Assembly (NCBI GenBank): GCA_913057435.1
Contig: CAJXNY010000002.1
Coordinates: 172,376-236,375, forward strand
From: an uncultured Oceanospirillaceae bacterium
Lineage (GTDB): Bacteria; Pseudomonadota; Gammaproteobacteria; Pseudomonadales; Balneatricaceae
DNA length: 64,000 nucleotides
Direction: 5' to 3'
A model generated the notes under the pieces. It did not search any database. It had not been told where the DNA came from and saw only the letters and a list, made by a program, of their open reading frames with translations. The position numbers were made by a program, and so were the translations under genes. Position 1 is the first letter of the stretch. Each line of letters begins with the position of its first letter. This document shows, one piece after another, positions 25,469 through 34,841 of the stretch.

Positions 25469-27331
25469 GTGACCCTGACCCGACTGGCGCTACCCGCCTT
25501 CGTCCTGATCTGGACATTGATGACCGGAATGCTTATCTATGGCTGGCTGAACCCTGACGGTGCGCTATCCAGTTACTGGCTTAAAAGCTGGTTTCAGTTG
25601 ATGCTGGGGCTGATTATACTGGCAGGCGGGCTGATTATACTGGTGCTGCGCCATCACCGTCGTACTCTCAACGTACTGGCCGATGCGATGCCCGATATGG
25701 TTGAACATGGGGTGGGCTATCAGATCCGAAGTGCCAGTCAGTATGGCGAGGAAGTTGTGCTGTTTAACCGCCTATCACGCCGCCTGGCAGCCACTCTGGC
25801 GCAGCTCGAAGGCGAACGCCAGTTACTCAGTGAGACGCTGGATAACGTTAACGGCGTAGTGCTGGTAATTGATGGCCAGGGCAAAATAGAACTCGTCACC
25901 CCCTATGCCATGCATGCTTTCGGCTGGCAACAAGAGCAGCTAATCAACCATCCAATCTCATTACTTCTCCCTCACTATGCCGACATTACAGCGGACCGTG
26001 AGGCTGGAGCCTGTGCATCAGGCACTGAAACCCGGAGTATTGCCCGCTGTGAGGACGGCGATATCCGACAGGTAAGGGTGCAGTTTCAGCCCCGCAGCCA
26101 GGCCGCTGGCCATGTACTGTTACTCTATGATGTCTCCGCAGAGCTGAAAGCAGAAGGTGAGGGTGAGCTGCTCAAAGCAGCGCTGGATAACGGTGATCAG
26201 CGTCTGCTGCTGTTTGATGACACCGACCAGCTGCTGTGGGCAAGTAGCGCTGCCAGCGCAATGCTAACCGACGGTAAAGAAACACTGCCTCTGGGCCAGA
26301 ACTACAACAACATTATGACCCGCGCCGTCGTAATGGGCGTATTTCCCGATGCCATCGCCAACCCGGAAAGCTGGCTACACGAAGCACAACACTGCCATAC
26401 CACAGCTGAGAGCATCCGTGTGCTGCGACTTCAGGACGGGCATCAGGTACGTGAACACAGCTTTTCCATAGATCAGGGCGGCAGTGTATCCAGCTTCCCG
26501 GATATCAGTAGCCATGCCAGCGCTGAACCCGTCAGCCCAGCAGAAAAAACCCGCTATATCGACAGCAGCCGTTTGCTGGCAGCGATAAACAGCCGCTTGC
26601 GTACGCCACTCAATAACACGATCAGCCTGCTGGAACAGCTGCAGCACGAAGGCAACACCGCTAAACGTGACCACTACATCACAGCAGCACTGGAAACGAC
26701 GGGGAAACAGGCTGAGCTTCTTAACAGCCTGTGTGATCTGGCCCAGCTTGAGAACCAGACACTGCAACTACATGACCAGCCCTGCCAGCTACCCACGCTG
26801 ATTCAGGGCATCGTTGAGCAGATTCAGCCGCTGGCTGATCAAAAATCCCTGTTGTTGTGTGTCGCCAGCAATACAGCATTGCCCGGCTGGGTGCTGCTTG
26901 ATAGCACCCGGGTTAGCCAGGTGCTGCTGAACCTGCTCAATAACGCAGTGCAGTGTACCGATCAGGGTGAAGTACGGTTACAGACCGATGTTAACGGCGA
27001 CTGTTTACGCTTCGAAGTAGCGGACACTGGCAGCGGTATCAGCGCTACGCAACAGCAGCAACTGTTTAGTCCATTCGTGATGAGCAGCGACAATAATCCT
27101 GACGGCTCAGGTATGGGGTTAGCGATCAGTCAGCGTCTGCTGGAAAGGATGGGTGCTGAACTACAGTTCAGCACCACCACTGGCAGTGGCACCCGGTTCT
27201 GGTTTGAGCTGGCACGGGTTGCGGTAGAAGAACCAGAGCATTCTGAACCACAAGAAAACACAGAACCACCCATCCTGATGGACAGTACGCTGCAGCCAAT
27301 TACCCACCCACAGGTTGATACGGACAGGTAA
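25469..27331 (+). CDS. Histidine-kinase homologue lacking the phosphoacceptor His
   Basis: A 620-residue membrane protein with two N-terminal TM helices (near 7-27 and 38-60) and no sizeable periplasmic loop, a PAS domain near 118-215, a second degenerate PAS-like region, a HisKA-like dimerisation helix and a full HATPase. The HATPase has its N box (LLNLLNNAVQ), G1 (ADTGSGIS) and G2 (GSGMGLAIS). In the HisKA helix the usual SHELRTPL is NSRLRTPL, so the His is replaced by Ser375. The start is GTG at 25469. It may be a pseudokinase or ATP-dependent modulator of another kinase. No response regulator is adjacent. Confidence 0.78.
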   Translation: MTLTRLALPAFVLIWTLMTGMLIYGWLNPDGALSSYWLKSWFQLMLGLIILAGGLIILVLRHHRRTLNVLADAMPDMVEHGVGYQIRSASQYGEEVVLFNRLSRRLAATLAQLEGERQLLSETLDNVNGVVLVIDGQGKIELVTPYAMHAFGWQQEQLINHPISLLLPHYADITADREAGACASGTETRSIARCEDGDIRQVRVQFQPRSQAAGHVLLLYDVSAELKAEGEGELLKAALDNGDQRLLLFDDTDQLLWASSAASAMLTDGKETLPLGQNYNNIMTRAVVMGVFPDAIANPESWLHEAQHCHTTAESIRVLRLQDGHQVREHSFSIDQGGSVSSFPDISSHASAEPVSPAEKTRYIDSSRLLAAINSRLRTPLNNTISLLEQLQHEGNTAKRDHYITAALETTGKQAELLNSLCDLAQLENQTLQLHDQPCQLPTLIQGIVEQIQPLADQKSLLLCVASNTALPGWVLLDSTRVSQVLLNLLNNAVQCTDQGEVRLQTDVNGDCLRFEVADTGSGISATQQQQLFSPFVMSSDNNPDGSGMGLAISQRLLERMGAELQFSTTTGSGTRFWFELARVAVEEPEHSEPQENTEPPILMDSTLQPITHPQVDTDR

Positions 27332-27351
27332 CCTCCACACCAGGCCTCAGT

Positions 27352-28260
27352 TCAGGACGGCGCCTGAGCCGGTTCAGGCTTAGCACCAGGGCCAAACACC
27401 GGCAGTTGCGACAGCAACATGCCCGCCAGCATCAACCCGCAGCCGATCAGTGCACGACCATCGAGCTGTTCATCCAGCAGCCACCAGCCGCCCAGGGCCG
27501 CAAAGGCCGCTTCCAGACTAAGAATAATCGCCGCATGGGAGGCTGGCGCATCTTTCTGTGCGACCACCTGCAAGGTGTAAGCAATACCCACGGAGAACAC
27601 ACCCGCATACACAATCGGCTGCCAGGCCCCCGCCAGATTGGCAGGTGTCAGTGTGCCCGGCTCCCAGACCAGCGCGACACCCAGGCAGAGCAGGGCACAG
27701 ACCAAAAATTGCACCAGCGACAAGCGCAGGCTGTCCATTTGTGGCGACAGCTTGCCAATCAATAACACATGGCCAGCCCAGAACAGCGCGCCAATCAACT
27801 CCAGCATATCGCCATAATTGATGCTGAAATCTTCATTCACACTTAGCAGATATAGCCCCGATACCGCCAGCAGCGCACCACTCCAGGTATTCAAACCTGT
27901 TTTCTGACCCCAGCACAGGGCAATAACCGGCACCAGAATAATGTACAGCCCGGTGATAAAGCCCGCATTACCCGCAGTGGTATATTGCAAACCAACCTGC
28001 TGCAGGGAAGCACCAACAAACAGCAGCAGCCCAGCCAGTACACCACCTTTCAGCAGCTTGCCCATATCACCCTGGCCAGGCTTTGCTTTAAATACCAGCA
28101 GCAGTGGTAACAGTGACAGGGCGCCCAGCAGGAAGCGACTACCGTTAAAACCGAAGGGCCCCAGCTCATCCATCCCTAACCGCTGGGCAACAAACCCAAA
28201 CCCCCAGATCACAGCAACCAGCAGCAGAATCAGATCCGCACGTACATTACGACTTTGCAT
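27352..28260 (-). CDS. EamA/DMT family transporter
   Basis: Ten-TM drug/metabolite transporter of 302 residues with two EamA repeats (ILLLVAVIWGFGFVAQRLG at the N-terminus, HAAIILSLEAAFAALGGWWLLDEQ in the second half). The ATG at 28260 follows AAGGA with 6-base spacing; upstream in-frame codons are unlikely to be used. Substrate unknown. It is convergent with the kinase-like gene and divergent from the acyl-CoA ligase gene. Confidence 0.87.
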   Translation of the reverse strand: MQSRNVRADLILLLVAVIWGFGFVAQRLGMDELGPFGFNGSRFLLGALSLLPLLLVFKAKPGQGDMGKLLKGGVLAGLLLFVGASLQQVGLQYTTAGNAGFITGLYIILVPVIALCWGQKTGLNTWSGALLAVSGLYLLSVNEDFSINYGDMLELIGALFWAGHVLLIGKLSPQMDSLRLSLVQFLVCALLCLGVALVWEPGTLTPANLAGAWQPIVYAGVFSVGIAYTLQVVAQKDAPASHAAIILSLEAAFAALGGWWLLDEQLDGRALIGCGLMLAGMLLSQLPVFGPGAKPEPAQAPS

Positions 28261-28597
28261 AACAATCCTTAACTTCCAGCCACGGGCCTGACTGTATATC
28301 GGGCATAACGGTGGCAAATCTTCGACACCGCGACCTTAATCGCTGCCCCGAAACAGGTAAAGTGAATCTGGCTAATCAGGCATTAGTCGGGCTGATCAAT
28401 CTACTTTTTTCGCTGCATGTGCGGTCTTATAAATGTCCGAATATATCAAAAGACCAGCTTTATCGGTCGTTGAGGAAAACCCCTAAAACACACCAGAATA
28501 GAAAGACGCAACTCATCTGCGTCTCGCCTGCGCCGCCCGGAAACACCACCGTGTTTTCTGGGCCTTACGAGCACGGATTGCCGACTGGAGAAACATA
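28261..28597. promoter_or_regulatory. Divergent intergenic region upstream of the acyl-CoA ligase gene
   Basis: About 340 bases. It contains small hairpins (GACGCA / TGCGTC at 28505-28523, and a CGGAAACAC / GTGTTTTC fold at 28538-28559) in the leader of the ligase gene. I see no recognisable riboswitch. Confidence 0.35.
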
Positions 28598-30238
28598 ATG
28601 AAAACAAGAATTCTCGAACCTGCCGCGAATGCACACAATGCTCAGCTATTAATCAAAAGCCTGTTGTTATCCGGGCCCCGGCTGGCACCGGATAAGGAGA
28701 TCGTCTACGGCGATAAAATACGCTACAACTACCTCACCCTGCGCGAGCGTATCTGTCGACTGGCCAACGTGCTGAGTAACGCCGGTATCGGTGCGGGCGA
28801 TACTGTTGCAGTAATGGACTGGGACAGCCATCGTTATCTGGAAGCTTACTTTGCGGTGCCGATGATTGGCGCAGTGTTGCACCATGTAAACATCCGCCTG
28901 AGTCCGGATCAGATCGCTTATACCATGCAGCATGCGGAAGATGATCTGGTGCTGGTGCACGATGATTTTGTTGCCATTGCCGAACATATCGCGCCACAGC
29001 TGCCCAGCGTTAAGGGCTATCTCCAGCTGACCGATGACGACAGCCCGGTCAGTACGACACTGCCAGGCCCTGGCGAATATGAAAGCCTGCTTGGCGATGC
29101 CAGCCCCGCTTACGACTTCCCTGATTTTGATGAAAACTCCATCGCCACTACGTTTTATACCACTGGAACGACCGGCAACCCAAAAGGGGTGTACTACAGC
29201 CACCGCCAGCTGGTGCTGCACACCCTCGGCATGACCCATACCCTGGCCAGCCAGGACGGCCAGCCGCTGTTGCGCTCAGACGATGTCTATATGCCCATGA
29301 CGCCGATGTTTCATGTTCATGCCTGGGGCATCCCCTATGTTGCCACCATGATGGGCGTCAAACAGGTCTACCCGGGGCGTTACGTACCCGACAATATCGT
29401 CAGGCTGTTCCGTAATGAGGGCGTCACATTTTCCCACGGTGTACCCGCCGTACTGCAGATGATCGTCAACTGTGATGAAGCCCGCGACACTGATCTCAGC
29501 AGCTGGAAAATGCTGACCGGTGGTAGCGCACCCACAGCCGGTCTGTCTCGACAAATGACCGAACGCGGCATCCAGTTCTACAACGCCTATGGCATGTCCG
29601 AGTCCTGCCCAATTCTGAGTATGGTCCACCTCAGCGCAGAGGAACGGGCCTTACCTGCTGAACAGCAGATTCATGCCCGCATCCGCTCGGGTATGCCGAT
29701 TGCCATGGTGGATATGCGTATTATCGACCCGGATGGCAATGATGTTCCCCACGATGGCGAAGCGATGGGTGAGGTCGTGGTCCGCGCACCCTGGCTGACC
29801 CGTGGCTACTACAAAGAACCGGAAAAAAGCGAAGAACTGTGGCAGGGCGGCTGGATGCACACCGGCGATGTTGGTTCTATCGACAGCCGGGGCATTCTGC
29901 AGCTGCGAGACCGGATTAAAGATGTGATCAAAACCGGTGGTGAGTGGATATCGTCACTGACACTGGAAAACCTGATCAGCCAGCACCCGGCAGTCGCGGA
30001 AGTCGCAGTCATTGGCATCCCGGACCCACGCTGGGATGAACGCCCCTGCGCTCTGGTGGTCGCCGCTGCCGATGAAGTCGTCGATAGCGCGATGATCAAA
30101 GCCCACCTGCAACAATTTGTCGACCAGGGCGAACTTAACAAGTGGGCTATTCCTGAACAGGTCAATATTGTTGCAGAGATTCCTAAAACCAGCGTTGGCA
30201 AGATCAACAAGAAACTGATTCGCGAACAGCTAAGCTAA
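28598..30238 (+). CDS. Fatty acyl-CoA ligase (AMP-binding family)
   Basis: Adenylate-forming ligase, 546 residues, that activates a carboxylic (probably medium- or long-chain fatty) acid to its CoA thioester. Motifs: the P-loop TTFYTTGTTGNPKGVYYSH, the A5 motif NAYGMSESCP, the A7/A8 region MHTGDVGSIDSRGILQLRDR and the A10 Lys in PKTSVGKINKK. The N-terminal pattern (AVLHHVNIRLSPDQIAYTM) is that of AlkK-like medium-chain ligases. It is followed by an MBL hydrolase gene on the same strand. Confidence 0.88.
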   Translation: MKTRILEPAANAHNAQLLIKSLLLSGPRLAPDKEIVYGDKIRYNYLTLRERICRLANVLSNAGIGAGDTVAVMDWDSHRYLEAYFAVPMIGAVLHHVNIRLSPDQIAYTMQHAEDDLVLVHDDFVAIAEHIAPQLPSVKGYLQLTDDDSPVSTTLPGPGEYESLLGDASPAYDFPDFDENSIATTFYTTGTTGNPKGVYYSHRQLVLHTLGMTHTLASQDGQPLLRSDDVYMPMTPMFHVHAWGIPYVATMMGVKQVYPGRYVPDNIVRLFRNEGVTFSHGVPAVLQMIVNCDEARDTDLSSWKMLTGGSAPTAGLSRQMTERGIQFYNAYGMSESCPILSMVHLSAEERALPAEQQIHARIRSGMPIAMVDMRIIDPDGNDVPHDGEAMGEVVVRAPWLTRGYYKEPEKSEELWQGGWMHTGDVGSIDSRGILQLRDRIKDVIKTGGEWISSLTLENLISQHPAVAEVAVIGIPDPRWDERPCALVVAAADEVVDSAMIKAHLQQFVDQGELNKWAIPEQVNIVAEIPKTSVGKINKKLIREQLS

Positions 30239-30254
30239 TCCCGGCAGGCTCCCT

Positions 30255-30277
30255 GGCCTCAATCTCCAATTGAGGCC
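30255..30277 (+). terminator. Hairpin after the acyl-CoA ligase gene
   Basis: Perfect 9-bp stem GGCCTCAAT / ATTGAGGCC with a 5-base loop, 17 bases after the stop; followed by GATTCTGT rather than a strong T run. Confidence 0.45.
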
Positions 30278-30417
30278 GATTCTGTCAATCATTTGGTCCG
30301 TTTTGGTTATTGCTGCGTCGCAACAGTGCCGCCACACTGACAGCAGGCTGTCAGCACTCCCGCATCCCATCCGCGTTCCCTGACAGCCCCACCATAATAA
30401 AAACAGGACAGTATGCT

Positions 30418-31437
30418 GTGAGCCCATTAGTTGATGCGTTTGAATTTTCGCCCGAGAAGGGCGCATTACAGCAAGTTGCCGAGGGAATCTGGTGGCTGAA
30501 GATGCCACTGCCATTTGATCTCGACCATATCAACCTCTACCTGCTGGAAGAGCATGATGGCTGGGTGATTGTCGATACCGGGCTGGGTGGCAAGGTCAGC
30601 CGCGACATCTGGCAACGTGTACTGGCAGAACCGCTGGCCAGTAAGCCCCTCAAGCGGGTCATCGTCACCCATTACCATCCGGATCATATCGGCAGTGCTG
30701 GCTGGCTTTGTCAGCACTATCAGGTACCTCTGTTTATCAGCCAGAAGGAGTATGACTGTGCGGCGCTACAGCTGGTACAGGCCGATGACACAGCGCTGCT
30801 ATTACAGTTTCTGGCCAGCCTGGGCGTTGACCAGAACGATGCACTGCCGATTATCAAGGCCTCCGGGGCCGTGCTGCATATGTACGACCCTTTACCGGAG
30901 AATTACCACACCCTGCACCATGATCAGACTCTGGAGATTGGTAGTCGACAGTGGCGGGTTCAACTCGCCGACGGCCATTCACCGGCCCATGCCACCCTGT
31001 ATTGTGCTGAGCTTAACCTGCTTATTTCTGGGGACCAGGTACTGCCGCGTATCAGCTCCAATGTTAGCGTTAATATGAATACCCCCGATGCAAACCCACT
31101 GGCCTGCTGGTTAAAGGGGCTGCAATCACTGCAATCCTTACCCGAAGACACGCTGGTGCTGCCTGCCCACGATGCACCCTTTTATGGCCTGCATCGTCGA
31201 CTTGCTGGCTTGCAGCGCAGCCATGATGAGCTGCTGGAGAAACTGCTGGGGCTATGTACTGACGAATACCAGACGGTGAATGCACTGACCCATCCGCTCT
31301 ATAAGCGCAAACTGCAGGGTTTCAACCTGTTACTGGCACTGGGCGAATGCCAGGCCCATCTGCACTATCTGCAAAGCCAGGGCAAAGTCAGTAGCCAGCA
31401 AAATGATCAGGGCCAACAACTGTACCGACTGAAATAA
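30418..31437 (+). CDS. MBL-fold metallohydrolase
   Basis: Metallo-beta-lactamase-fold protein of about 339 residues. The zinc motif is THYHPDHIG (HxHxDH), with a further His in LADGHSPAHA and Asp in ISGDQVLP. A C-terminal helical or winged-helix-like tail of about 80 residues is typical of the LACTB2-type group. The GTG at 30418 is chosen because AGGA lies 10 bases upstream; longer in-frame sequence upstream overlaps a hairpin and is not coding-like. Probably a hydrolase of thioesters or another small metabolite; substrate unknown. Confidence 0.83.
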   Translation: MSPLVDAFEFSPEKGALQQVAEGIWWLKMPLPFDLDHINLYLLEEHDGWVIVDTGLGGKVSRDIWQRVLAEPLASKPLKRVIVTHYHPDHIGSAGWLCQHYQVPLFISQKEYDCAALQLVQADDTALLLQFLASLGVDQNDALPIIKASGAVLHMYDPLPENYHTLHHDQTLEIGSRQWRVQLADGHSPAHATLYCAELNLLISGDQVLPRISSNVSVNMNTPDANPLACWLKGLQSLQSLPEDTLVLPAHDAPFYGLHRRLAGLQRSHDELLEKLLGLCTDEYQTVNALTHPLYKRKLQGFNLLLALGECQAHLHYLQSQGKVSSQQNDQGQQLYRLK

Positions 31438-31593
31438 CACTTTCTACGCTCTGCAGTCGGCCTGATATTTGCTGTGTTTCTGCTGTCTATCAATTTTGGT
31501 TGAGCTAACGCCGTGCAGGGCAGATAAATCAACCAGACAGACCTTCATGGCGCGGCATATTCCTGCCGCTCATGCATCCTGCAGGAGCACTCG

Positions 31594-32244
31594 ATGCACA
31601 TAATGAATCCTTACGGCACGCAAGCTGGTAACTCATCTCCAACTGAAGCAGCTCACGCCAATACAATCACCGGAGCAGAAATAACAAATAAAGAGGAGAA
31701 GGGGCCTACGTTCGCAGATTTCCTGACCCTGCTGGCAGAAATGACTGAAAACGTACGTGAAGGTCGACCCGCTGATTTAAGTGAGGAAGAGGCTCGGCGT
31801 GACCCGGGGTTAGCTGAATTTAAAAATTCAGATACTAAAAGAGACGAAGAGTCTGACAGTGAACGTACTGATAACAGTCAGGGAATGAATCGCATCCGCA
31901 AGGTGCTGGGGACAATGGGTTTTAAGCCAAACGAGGTAGAGGCCTATATTCAAACGATGAAAATGCCGGATATTCAGGGGGCTGACAATGAGATTGAGCT
32001 CGATCAGGCGCAACATCAGGAAGAGCTGGAGACACAGCAACGGCAGCGGCAAATTGATAGCCAACTAACGACACCTCAGCAGAACGCAAGCTCACGATCA
32101 GCCAACGACCACTCTACAGCCAATCAGGCTTCAGGGGATCTGGTTGATCAACTATTGAACCGAATATCGGAGCTCCAGCCAGACAAGGGCAGCCTGAATT
32201 CATTTCGTGAAGAGGTTCTGACGATAAGGCGACTGCTGAGCTGA
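31594..32244 (+). CDS. Acidic low-complexity hypothetical protein
   Basis: A 216-residue protein without a signal peptide or recognisable domain. It is rich in Glu, Gln, Asp, Ser and Asn, likely disordered over residues 60-100 and 125-175, with a short ordered-looking segment NRIRKVLGTMGFKPNEVEAYIQTMKM in the middle. The start at 31594 has AGGAG 7 bases upstream. It is somewhat similar in style to the small polar proteins at 62946 and 63312, but I cannot show homology. Confidence 0.6.
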   Translation: MHIMNPYGTQAGNSSPTEAAHANTITGAEITNKEEKGPTFADFLTLLAEMTENVREGRPADLSEEEARRDPGLAEFKNSDTKRDEESDSERTDNSQGMNRIRKVLGTMGFKPNEVEAYIQTMKMPDIQGADNEIELDQAQHQEELETQQRQRQIDSQLTTPQQNASSRSANDHSTANQASGDLVDQLLNRISELQPDKGSLNSFREEVLTIRRLLS

Positions 32245-32257
32245 TGCTCAGGCAGTA

Positions 32258-32283
32258 AAGCACAGCAGAATCCTGCTGTGCTT
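32258..32283. terminator. Bidirectional hairpin between the acidic protein gene and dapA
   Basis: Perfect 11-bp stem AAGCACAGCAG / CTGCTGTGCTT with a 4-base loop, between convergent genes. Confidence 0.65.
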
Positions 32284-32293
32284 CAGGTGTAAC

Positions 32294-33166
32294 TTAAAGC
32301 AGGCCAGCCGCCATCAGTGCTGCTTTAACATTGGCTTTGCCTTCAACAGACATCTCAACGATTGGCAGACGCGCAGTCTCTTCACACAAACCTAGCAGCG
32401 ATGCTGCGTATTTCACACCACATGGGCTTGGCTCGGCAAACAGCGCTTTATGCAGTGGGGCCAGGCGATCCTGAATAGCCAGCGCAGCGGCGAAATCGCC
32501 GGCCTGACAGGCCTCATGCATCTGTGAGCACAGGGCAGGGGCAACGTTTGCCGTCACTGAAATACAGCCATTACCACCATTACAGTTATACGCCATGGCG
32601 GTCATGTCTTCACCAGACAGGTAGCTGAAGTCACCCTCGATCACCATCCGCTCCATGCTGATCCGTGACAGGTCACCGGTTGCATCTTTAACGCCGACAA
32701 CGCGTGGCAGCTCGGCCAGCCGGGCCATGGTTTCAGGCAGCACATCCACAATTGCCCGCGGTGGGATGTTGTAGATCACCACCGGAATATCGATCGCATC
32801 GTGGATCATTTTGAACTGCTGATACAGACCTTCCTGATTGGGACGGTTGTAGTAACCGGCCACACTCAAGACTGCATCGGCACCGGCCGCCTGGGCATGA
32901 CGGGAGTATTCAACGGCTTCCAGCGGATTGTTGGAGCCCGCACCGGCAATGACTGGCACACGACCTGCTGCCTCTTCGACAACGATCTCAATCGCCCGTT
33001 TATGTTCCGCTTCGGTCAACGTTGGTGACTCACCGGTGGTGCCGACAGGCACCAGACCATGGGTACCACTTTCGATCTGCCAGTTCACCATCTTGCGCAG
33101 GGCAGCTTCATCAACTGTGCCATCACGAAAGGGGGTAATCAGTGCTACAAAAGAACCGCGAAACAT
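32294..33166 (-). CDS. dapA: 4-hydroxy-tetrahydrodipicolinate synthase DapA
   Basis: Class I aldolase-fold enzyme of 290 residues. It condenses aspartate semialdehyde and pyruvate, the first step of the lysine and diaminopimelate branch. The start MFRGSFVALITPF is the standard DapA N-terminus, with AAGGAG directly upstream. Motifs: GTTGESPTLTEAEH, the Tyr in VIYNIPPRAIVD and the Schiff-base Lys in VVGVKDATGD. It has a leader containing a short frame and an intrinsic-terminator hairpin that ends about 25 bases before the ATG. Confidence 0.93.
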   Translation of the reverse strand: MFRGSFVALITPFRDGTVDEAALRKMVNWQIESGTHGLVPVGTTGESPTLTEAEHKRAIEIVVEEAAGRVPVIAGAGSNNPLEAVEYSRHAQAAGADAVLSVAGYYNRPNQEGLYQQFKMIHDAIDIPVVIYNIPPRAIVDVLPETMARLAELPRVVGVKDATGDLSRISMERMVIEGDFSYLSGEDMTAMAYNCNGGNGCISVTANVAPALCSQMHEACQAGDFAAALAIQDRLAPLHKALFAEPSPCGVKYAASLLGLCEETARLPIVEMSVEGKANVKAALMAAGLL

Positions 33167-33190
33167 GGGAAAACTCCTTAAATACTCAAT

Positions 33191-33223
33191 AAAAAACCCG
33201 GTGGCAGAGGCTGCAACCGGGTT
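33191..33223 (-). terminator. Terminator/attenuator hairpin in the dapA leader
   Basis: On the minus strand: stem AACCCGGT / ACCGGGTT with a 13-base loop, followed by TTTTTTATTG. It lies within the dapA untranslated leader, just before the ribosome site, so any dapA transcript must read through it. Confidence 0.7.
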
Positions 33224-33240
33224 CTGTGTAACTGAATCTC

Positions 33241-33321
33241 TCAGCGTGGCAGACAGCACCGGACGGCAGGGATATTACCCCGTTTATCGCCGTTGTGTTT
33301 TCGCTGCTGACGCTGGTCCAT
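33241..33321 (-). other. Possible leader peptide frame upstream of dapA
   Basis: A 26-codon frame (MDQRQQRKHNGDKRGNIP...) preceded by AGGTGG and ending 18 bases before the terminator hairpin. It holds two Lys and five Arg codons. It may be a regulatory leader or chance; coding is not established. Confidence 0.3.
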
Positions 33322-33492
33322 GATTCAATCCACCTGATTCTGCATTCGGGCCCAGTTGTCCGAAGCAATTAAATTCGATAGAGCGCACTTTACAGAACCA
33401 GATTCGTAAACTCAACATCTTTCAGAATTTAATTCCCAAAAAAATACAAATGCCGAATAATATTCTGATTCGTGCGAAAAACGCCCTTTCGG

Positions 33493-34185
33493 CTAACCCA
33501 CCTCATCCAGCACCCGTCGCCGAAAAATACCACCACGCGCCTCTGCCAGCTGTCGACAGGCCTCAACATCGACACCGGGTAAGCCATCTATTGCCGATAC
33601 ATAAACAGCGGGAATCATCTCACTGGCACGATTAATAAAATCCAGCACCGATTGCCAGGCATCCGGTAAGGCAGGATGACAATGGCGCGCGTAGGTTTGC
33701 GGGTCTTGCGCATTGAGGGAGACTGACAGAGCATCAATACACGGTGCCAGCTCAGGGACAATATCACGCTTGTTTACCCGTGACCCCAGCCCATCGGTGT
33801 TTATTCGCGTCTTTCCACCACCGGCTTTCACCGCGTATGCGATCTCCAGCAGGGGCGTGAGCCGCAACGTCGGCTCGCCATAACCGCAGAACACCACTTC
33901 TTTATAACGGGCTGGATCACCAATCTGATTAATGATCTGCTCGGCTAGTGGGCGCTCACTCAGGTACAACTCATGGCCTTTTACATCTGTACAGCCATTG
34001 TGTTTAGGGCAGAAATCGCAACGCAATGTACAGCGGTCCGTCAGGTTGATATAGAGCGTCTGATCGATCACATAAACCAGTTGATCAGGTTCAGAATGCA
34101 CTGGACGGCGACTCAGATTAGGGCGAACAGGCTTAACAGAAACAGGGGAGGGAGAGGTGCTGGACACTGTACTACTTCCGATCAA
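33493..34185 (-). CDS. TatD-linked type radical SAM protein
   Basis: Radical S-adenosylmethionine enzyme of 230 residues. The iron-sulfur Cys triad CTLRCDFC is at residues 52, 56 and 59, after YINLTDRC, which is characteristic of the TatD-associated radical SAM group. Downstream, EVVFCGYGEPTLR is the SAM-binding GE motif and NTDGLG follows. There is no tatD gene nearby. Function in this family is unknown. The N-terminal 30 residues are Ser/Pro-rich and may not all be translated. Confidence 0.78.
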   Translation of the reverse strand: MIGSSTVSSTSPSPVSVKPVRPNLSRRPVHSEPDQLVYVIDQTLYINLTDRCTLRCDFCPKHNGCTDVKGHELYLSERPLAEQIINQIGDPARYKEVVFCGYGEPTLRLTPLLEIAYAVKAGGGKTRINTDGLGSRVNKRDIVPELAPCIDALSVSLNAQDPQTYARHCHPALPDAWQSVLDFINRASEMIPAVYVSAIDGLPGVDVEACRQLAEARGGIFRRRVLDEVG

Positions 34186-34244
34186 AAACAGATCGCAGGA
34201 CTGTAACAGTGTCCATCACGTGGTGAGTTGATACCGGTCAGGCA

Positions 34245-34841
34245 TTACTGCCGGTTATTCACCTCCTGGCTGAGCTGCTGGCTCAGATCACCCAGCAGAC
34301 TGCGCAGGGTTTTCACCATCTCGCCATAGCCAGGCTGATTCAGCGGTTTGCGTAGCAAAAAACGCTGGGAAGCGACTACAACGTCACTGTCTGGTTTATC
34401 CAGCCGCCAGAAGCCACTGATAATCGCTTCACCGGACTCTGTGCCATGAAACTGATCCACATGCAGCCGCAAACGCAGATCCCACAACCGGCTGCTGCTT
34501 TCCTGAGCATTATCGATACGCACTGCTTTCAGCAGACCGCTCAGATCGGTTTGTAGCGTGCGGGCAATAGCATGTTCCGGCTTTTCTGCCCAGCGATGAT
34601 GACGGGCAATGCGCAGCTGATTTTCGCTACTGAGCAGCGCCAGCCCTTCGGTATTGATGTAATCTGCCACCGTCACCGGGGCGATCCCTAATACCATACG
34701 GCTATTACCTGCGCTGACCGGACGCGGTTCACTGTCACTACTGCTGAGCAGGTAATACTTAACCTCGGGGGTCGGTGGTGTAGCGCAACCGGTCAGCAGT
34801 GCGGCGGCTAACATCCACCCGGCAAAGATACGTTTTCTCAT
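34245..34841 (-). CDS. pqiC: PqiC family outer-membrane lipoprotein
   Basis: Lipoprotein of 198 residues with lipobox LLTGC (Cys19), followed by the PqiC/DUF330 pattern (YYLLSSSD near the N-terminus, LGIAPVTVADYIN, RIARHHRWAEKPEHAIARTLQTDL). In E. coli PqiC sits at the outer membrane and binds PqiB in an envelope-spanning lipid transport bridge. Its start overlaps the pqiB stop by 4 bases, and it is the last gene of the operon. Confidence 0.85.
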   Translation of the reverse strand: MRKRIFAGWMLAAALLTGCATPPTPEVKYYLLSSSDSEPRPVSAGNSRMVLGIAPVTVADYINTEGLALLSSENQLRIARHHRWAEKPEHAIARTLQTDLSGLLKAVRIDNAQESSSRLWDLRLRLHVDQFHGTESGEAIISGFWRLDKPDSDVVVASQRFLLRKPLNQPGYGEMVKTLRSLLGDLSQQLSQEVNNRQ

